Assembly: GCA_945878795.1 (NCBI GenBank)
Contig: CAMDWF010000072.1
Span: 1 to 9,176 of the forward strand
From: Synechococcus sp. UW140
GTDB lineage: Bacteria > Cyanobacteriota > Cyanobacteriia > PCC-6307 > Cyanobiaceae
Length of the DNA: 9,176 nucleotides
Direction of reading: 5' to 3'
Part shown: positions 6,132 through 9,176 of the stretch, one piece after another
Numbering within the stretch: the first letter of the stretch is position 1
How the letters are laid out: each line of letters opens with the position of its first letter
Translations under genes and position numbers: made by a program
Notes under the pieces: generated by a model
Databases searched by the model: none
What the model was told of the DNA's origin: nothing
Seen by the model: only the letters and a program-made list of their open reading frames with translations

Positions 6132-7147
6132 GACGCCTTGCCGGGGGCAGGATCAGGGGTCGTCTGCCACCAGAGATCCTGCAGGGATTCCTGTTGTTGG
6201 GCAGTCAGGGGTGGCAGGGAACGACACCGTTGCCACACCGCCGGGGGTGGCAAGAGCAGGTGGGCCATCGACGCAGGGAAAGTCTGCAAACGGGCCTCTA
6301 AAAGCCCGCGGGGCAGGGGGGGAACCCAACCTGCAGCCAGCAGCTGGGACAGAAGCGGGGGTTCAAAAATGGCCCCCAACCAGTCGAGGGGCGGCGCCGG
6401 CTGTTCTGAGACAGGACGCAGGAGAAGATTCCAGCTCAGGGGCGCCCCCGTGGCTGGTAACAGGGCCCGCAGGCGGGGATCCCTGCGCAACAGGGGCACC
6501 ACTCGATGGCGTGGCACCACCGCCGCCGCCGCCACGCCGGTGAGCAACAAATTGAGCCCATCTCGGTCGTCATAGGCCAGGGCCTGGGCCCTGAGACGGC
6601 GAAGCTTGGCGGGATCGCCCTGAACGAGATCGATCACTACCCGGGGGCTGGAGGGAAGAACCACTCCACCTTTCAGGCTGGGATCGAGCAGCACATCCCA
6701 ATCCTCAGATGCCTGGGGCACCAGATCATCCCGTCGTCTTAGCAACAGCACCCAGGGACTGCAGGCCCATGGGAAGGCCACGGCGGCAGAGCCCTCTGGG
6801 CCGAAGAGGCGGCTTACGGGCTGGGCAACGGCCTCCAGCCGCGCCAGCAGCGCCGCACCCCCGAACGGTTGCAGCCTGTTGGCCGGCACCGTCGTGGCCC
6901 AGCCATCAAGGCACTGGAGCAGGCCAGGGGATGGGGACTGGCTGGCGCTAGCTACCACAGCAGCCGGATCTTCGAGCCAGCGCGGCTGCCAAGGGGCCGG
7001 TAACTGGGCCACCCAGGCCTTGGGCAAATCGCCCCGGTGGGCCACCAGTTCGGCCCTGGTCTGGCGGCGACAACCGGCCAGCAAGCCCAGGCCTAATGCC
7101 GCAACGAAGCGCAGCACCTGACGTCGGGGAAAAACGGTCGAAGTCAT
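6128..7147 (-). CDS. Solute-binding-like lipoprotein, ABC (PotD/spermidine-type) related
   Basis: Exported 339-residue protein resembling periplasmic substrate-binding proteins. The N-terminus has an Arg-Arg pair (PRRQVLRF, 7-14), a hydrophobic stretch and a lipobox LAGC with Cys26, so it is likely a lipoprotein; the RR pair is compatible with Tat export but not diagnostic. Binding-protein-like segments include AVAFPWACSPWVLLLRRRDDL (about 120-140), SEDWDVLLDPSLKGGVVLPSSPRVVIDL and the hinge-like region after it. These fit the spermidine/putrescine/iron class (extracellular solute-binding family 1), but the similarity is weak by eye and the ligand is unknown. No permease or ATPase lies beside it. 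ATG overlaps the TGA of the upstream UPF0284 gene as ATGA (7144-7147), so translation is probably coupled. Its TAA overlaps the convergent aldo/keto reductase stop. Confidence 0.72.
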   Translation of the reverse strand: MTSTVFPRRQVLRFVAALGLGLLAGCRRQTRAELVAHRGDLPKAWVAQLPAPWQPRWLEDPAAVVASASQSPSPGLLQCLDGWATTVPANRLQPFGGAALLARLEAVAQPVSRLFGPEGSAAVAFPWACSPWVLLLRRRDDLVPQASEDWDVLLDPSLKGGVVLPSSPRVVIDLVQGDPAKLRRLRAQALAYDDRDGLNLLLTGVAAAAVVPRHRVVPLLRRDPRLRALLPATGAPLSWNLLLRPVSEQPAPPLDWLGAIFEPPLLSQLLAAGWVPPLPRGLLEARLQTFPASMAHLLLPPPAVWQRCRSLPPLTAQQQESLQDLWWQTTPDPAPGKAS

Positions 7148-8340
7148 GGCGGGACCGTAGAGGCTCCCGGGTCCCCTTCGGCCAGCAGGAGGTGACAGGC
7201 GCGGTCACAGGCCTGGGCCAGGGCCTGCGGCTGGCGGCCACTCAACTGCCAAGCCAGGGCCAGTCCTCCGGCACCCACGCCCTCTTTGACAAAGCCCCGC
7301 TCGTAATCGAGCAGGGCGGGGTGCAGGGGGGGATGGAAGCGCAGATCAGCCACCAACCCCAGGGGAGTGACCCCCCAACGGCGCTCCAGGATTTGCAACA
7401 GGCCCCCCAGGTTGCTGCTGGGGTCGTTGGCGACCCAGGCTGTGGTGCCGATGGCCACCTGGGCCGCCAAGCCGGGCCGCAGAGGAGCGGGGGCCAGGGC
7501 CAGGGCCAGGGCCAACACCGCAGCCATCTGGCTGCCACCGGCCAACAGCACCGGCACCCCCTGGGCCGCCGCCGCCAAAACCAGGCCAGCCGCCACCGGT
7601 TGCATCGGATCGCCAACGGCAGCGACCACCGCCAGGGGATCAGCCTCGGGCGGTGGCCCTTCCCCCTGGCTGTTGGGGACGCCAAGGCCGGCCGCCGCCA
7701 GGCCTTGGCACACAAGCTGGGCCTTGAGCAAGAGATCGGGGTGGCGCAGGCTGCTGCCCACCAGGCCATCCACCGCAAGACCAAGACCAGAAAGCACCGC
7801 CTGGGCCGTTGTGGTACCCCCGGGCACACATTCGGCCAGCAGCAGGGGCCGCCGCGACCGGGCCTTGCCCATGCGCTCGCCCCAGCTTCGTCCAAGGGAA
7901 AGGAGGCTGGCCGCCGTGCCCCGATCCATGGCCCGACCACCGCTAAGGCAACGGGCCGGTCCCGCCGCCAGGGAACCCGGAAGTCGCAGGTGGGGCACGG
8001 ACGGCGCCAGGGCACAACCGAGATCCACCACCAAGGGATGCCAACCCAAGGTGTCCACCACCACTTGCGAGATCAGGGCCGGGGAGACTCCTGCAGCTAA
8101 AGGCGGCAAGCCATGGGGCCGATGGCGCCCTGGCCCAAGCACCAGGAGTTCGGCATCTGCCGCCGCAGTGGCACGACGGCTCTCCGGCGTAGCCCCCGCC
8201 GCCGAGATGCCGGGAATCGCCGCTGTGGCGGTGGCCGCCAGCAGCACAACCACCTGGGTCTCATCAGCGGCTGCACACCAGGAGGCCTGCCACCGGGCCG
8301 CCTGGTCTGGGTTGCCCCAGAGGCGGCGCAATTCACTCAC
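7144..8340 (-). CDS. UPF0284 (TIGR00303) protein, CobT-related phosphoribosyltransferase fold
   Basis: A 398-residue protein of UPF0284/TIGR00303, found in cyanobacteria and archaea and distantly related to CobT, the nicotinate-nucleotide:dimethylbenzimidazole phosphoribosyltransferase that activates the cobamide lower ligand. Visible motifs: LLAATATAAIPGISAAGATPESRRATAAAD (about 33-62, residues in part), AECVPGGTTTA (169-179), GLVGSSLRHPDLLLK (192-206), VVAAVGDPMQPVAAGLVLAA (238-257) and VPVLLAGGSQMAAVLA (262-277). The frame is open further upstream to 8901, but that stretch lies over DUF2232 in another frame and has no family resemblance. GTG at 8338-8340 overlaps the DUF2232 TGA as GTGA and gives the normal family length. 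There is no SD, so coupling to DUF2232 translation is expected. In-frame GGGCCA repeats (7491-7514) encode a Leu-Ala run. The enzymatic role, if any, is unproven; cobamide lower-ligand activation is the leading guess. Confidence 0.88.
   Translation of the reverse strand: MSELRRLWGNPDQAARWQASWCAAADETQVVVLLAATATAAIPGISAAGATPESRRATAAADAELLVLGPGRHRPHGLPPLAAGVSPALISQVVVDTLGWHPLVVDLGCALAPSVPHLRLPGSLAAGPARCLSGGRAMDRGTAASLLSLGRSWGERMGKARSRRPLLLAECVPGGTTTAQAVLSGLGLAVDGLVGSSLRHPDLLLKAQLVCQGLAAAGLGVPNSQGEGPPPEADPLAVVAAVGDPMQPVAAGLVLAAAAQGVPVLLAGGSQMAAVLALALALAPAPLRPGLAAQVAIGTTAWVANDPSSNLGGLLQILERRWGVTPLGLVADLRFHPPLHPALLDYERGFVKEGVGAGGLALAWQLSGRQPQALAQACDRACHLLLAEGDPGASTVPP
7491..7514. repeat. (GGGCCA)4 hexanucleotide repeat inside the UPF0284 gene
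   Basis: Four perfect tandem copies. The unit is two codons long, so it keeps frame and encodes alternating Leu and Ala (LALALALAP, about residues 277-284) in the hydrophobic core segment. Copy-number change would alter length without a frameshift. Confidence 0.8.
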
Positions 8341-8990
8341 AGGGGGTCTAGGGCCACCAGGGCCCTCAAGGCCTCGGGAGGTTCGCTGATGGGGGAGCCC
8401 AACCGCGGAAAAATCCAGTAAGCGACGGCATGGAGGCAGACAGCCATCAGGAGATTCTGAAACAGAACCAATAGCAGGGCCGCCAGCTGCACCTGGGTGA
8501 TGTCTAACCCTGCCGCGAGGCCCGGCAATGGCAAGCGCTCCAGCAAGGATGCTGCTGCCGTGGTGATCAGCACCCAGAGATTCTGACCAACCAGCACCGA
8601 AAGCACCGCCACCCTCACCAAAAAACCAAGGGCGCCGATCAAGGCCCCTAGGGCCAGGGTCAACCACCAGCTCTGCCGCGTCCGCCAACCCCAGCCCAGC
8701 CATAGGGCCAATAGGCCGTAGGGGAACAGCATCAAGGGACCGCGGATGGGCCCCATCAGGGCCACCAGGAGCAAGCCACTGACAGCCACTCCCTCCCAGG
8801 CACATCGCCAGCCATGGCGCAGCTGCAGCAGGGCCAGGGGCAGGGGCAGGGCGAGACGAAAGAGGGGACCGCCCACGGGAAGGTAATACAGCGCCACCCA
8901 CAACAGGGCAGTGGCCGCCGCCAAATAGGCGGTATCCATCATCTGGCGAGCCGCCCGGGCCGTGAGCTGACGCGAGGAGGGAGGAACCAA
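8337..8990 (-). CDS. DUF2232 (YybS-like) membrane protein
   Basis: A 217-residue integral membrane protein with about five to six hydrophobic segments: roughly 20-38, 44-56, 66-80, 86-100, 108-138 and 165-192. The N-terminal region (DTAYLAAATALLWVALYYLP, 19-38) and the PLFRLALPLPLALLQLRHGWR segment (42-62) match cyanobacterial DUF2232 proteins as I remember them. The family is predicted to be related to small ECF-type vitamin transporter S components, but no function is established. The start is TTG at 8988-8990, preceded by GAGG (9001-9004) at 10-nt spacing; that SD overlaps the stop of the upstream gene. An alternative ATG at codon 17 has no SD and would remove the N-terminal tail just before the first membrane segment. 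Its TGA overlaps the GTG of the UPF0284 gene. Confidence 0.82.
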   Translation of the reverse strand: MVPPSSRQLTARAARQMMDTAYLAAATALLWVALYYLPVGGPLFRLALPLPLALLQLRHGWRCAWEGVAVSGLLLVALMGPIRGPLMLFPYGLLALWLGWGWRTRQSWWLTLALGALIGALGFLVRVAVLSVLVGQNLWVLITTAAASLLERLPLPGLAAGLDITQVQLAALLLVLFQNLLMAVCLHAVAYWIFPRLGSPISEPPEALRALVALDPL

Positions 8991-9002
8991 GGGGAAACAG
9001 CC

Positions 9003-9176
9003 TCAGCGGGGGGGCGGGGCGGGGCGGGGCGTAGGAGCCGGTGCAGTGGATTCAGAAGGGGCCGAGCTGGGACCCGGAATCGCCAGGGTCGGCGAGCCTG
9101 GGCTGGTGATTCGCTCAATGGTTTCCACTTCAAAGGCCACCCCGGTGGCGCGGAGGGCCTTGGTCACGGCCTCGGC
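9003..9176 (-). CDS. Unidentified protein, C-terminal 57 residues only
   Basis: A minus-strand frame enters at the right edge and ends at TGA 9003-9005. The visible part starts AEAVTKALRATGVAFEVETI, a plausible helix-strand ending of a compact alpha/beta domain, followed by ERITSPGSPTLAIPGP and a low-complexity tail of Pro, Ala, Ser and Thr ending TPRPAPPPR. I do not recognise the family. The tail is encoded across a GGGGC pentanucleotide repeat. The stop codon lies 12 bp before the DUF2232 TTG and contributes to its SD, so this gene probably heads or belongs to the same operon. Coding is supported by the good composition of the first 20 residues and by the tight spacing. Confidence 0.6.
   Translation of the reverse strand, partial: AEAVTKALRATGVAFEVETIERITSPGSPTLAIPGPSSAPSESTAPAPTPRPAPPPR
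9008..9030 (+). repeat. (GGGGC)4 pentanucleotide repeat with G-quadruplex potential
   Basis: Seven Gs, then C, then three further GGGG runs each separated by a single C. The four perfect GGGGC units are at 9011-9030. Four G-runs with 1-nt loops on the plus strand, which is the template strand for the minus-strand operon, meet the usual G-quadruplex pattern. The tract is inside the coding 3' end of the unidentified gene. Confidence 0.85.

Noticed and set aside
7096..8389. Long plus-strand open frames (about 334 and 340 residues) opposite the UPF0284 gene
   Set aside because: Composition is Arg/Pro/Gly/Gln-rich with no recognisable motifs; these are open antisense frames typical of GC-rich coding DNA.
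8341..8901. N-terminal extension of the UPF0284 frame up to 8901 (585 residues in total)
   Set aside because: The extension lies antiphase over the DUF2232 coding region, has low-complexity Gly/Pro/Arg composition, and family length and the GTGA overlap place the start at 8340.
8939..9133. Minus-strand 64-residue frame beginning MKWKPLSESP
   Set aside because: It is out of frame with the better 57-residue C-terminal frame ending at 9003 and is rich in Arg/Pro. It is kept only as the possible slipped frame noted for the repeat.
1..9176. tRNA, rRNA, CRISPR array, insertion sequence, HIP1 octamers
   Set aside because: None seen by reading: no spaced repeats, no transposase motifs, no cloverleaf, and no GCGATCGC copies noticed.

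Overview
The window reads as chromosomal DNA of a cyanobacterium, most likely a Synechococcus/Cyanobium-type picocyanobacterium. The main evidence is a cyanobacterial AbrB (cyAbrB) regulator, a CtaA/CtaB heme A pair next to an export-type ABC ATPase, a cyanobacterial BFN-domain protein and a UPF0284 (TIGR00303) CobT-like protein beside a DUF2232 membrane protein. Genes are densely packed, many overlap, and several use TTG or GTG starts. The HIP1 octamer common in many freshwater cyanobacteria was not seen. Identification is from protein motifs alone.

Left block (1-2878, all minus strand, transcribed right to left): ctaA, then ctaB, then the N-terminal 277 residues of an ABC transporter ATPase that runs off the left edge. 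CtaB makes heme O from heme B and CtaA oxidises heme O to heme A for cytochrome c oxidase. A stem-loop sits on the ctaB stop codon. This block is visibly AT-richer than the rest.

Centre (2879-6131): a divergent intergenic region of about 270 bp leads to cyabrB (plus). This converges on ribE, riboflavin synthase alpha (minus). ribE is divergent from a two-gene plus-strand unit: a BFN-domain (DUF151) protein overlapped by 17 bp by an aldo/keto reductase with a C-terminal pair of [4Fe-4S] motifs.

Right block (6128-9176, all minus strand): the 3' end of an unidentified gene with a Pro/Ala-rich tail, then DUF2232 membrane protein, UPF0284 CobT-like protein and a solute-binding-like lipoprotein. 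The last three are chained by start/stop overlaps (GTGA and ATGA), and the last one overlaps the aldo/keto reductase tail-to-tail by 4 bp. A membrane protein, a nicotinate-nucleotide phosphoribosyltransferase-like protein and an exported binding protein made from one message is the most suggestive arrangement here. A role in handling corrinoid or lower-ligand precursors is a hypothesis only. A (GGGGC)4 tract with G-quadruplex potential lies in the 3' end of the unidentified upstream gene.
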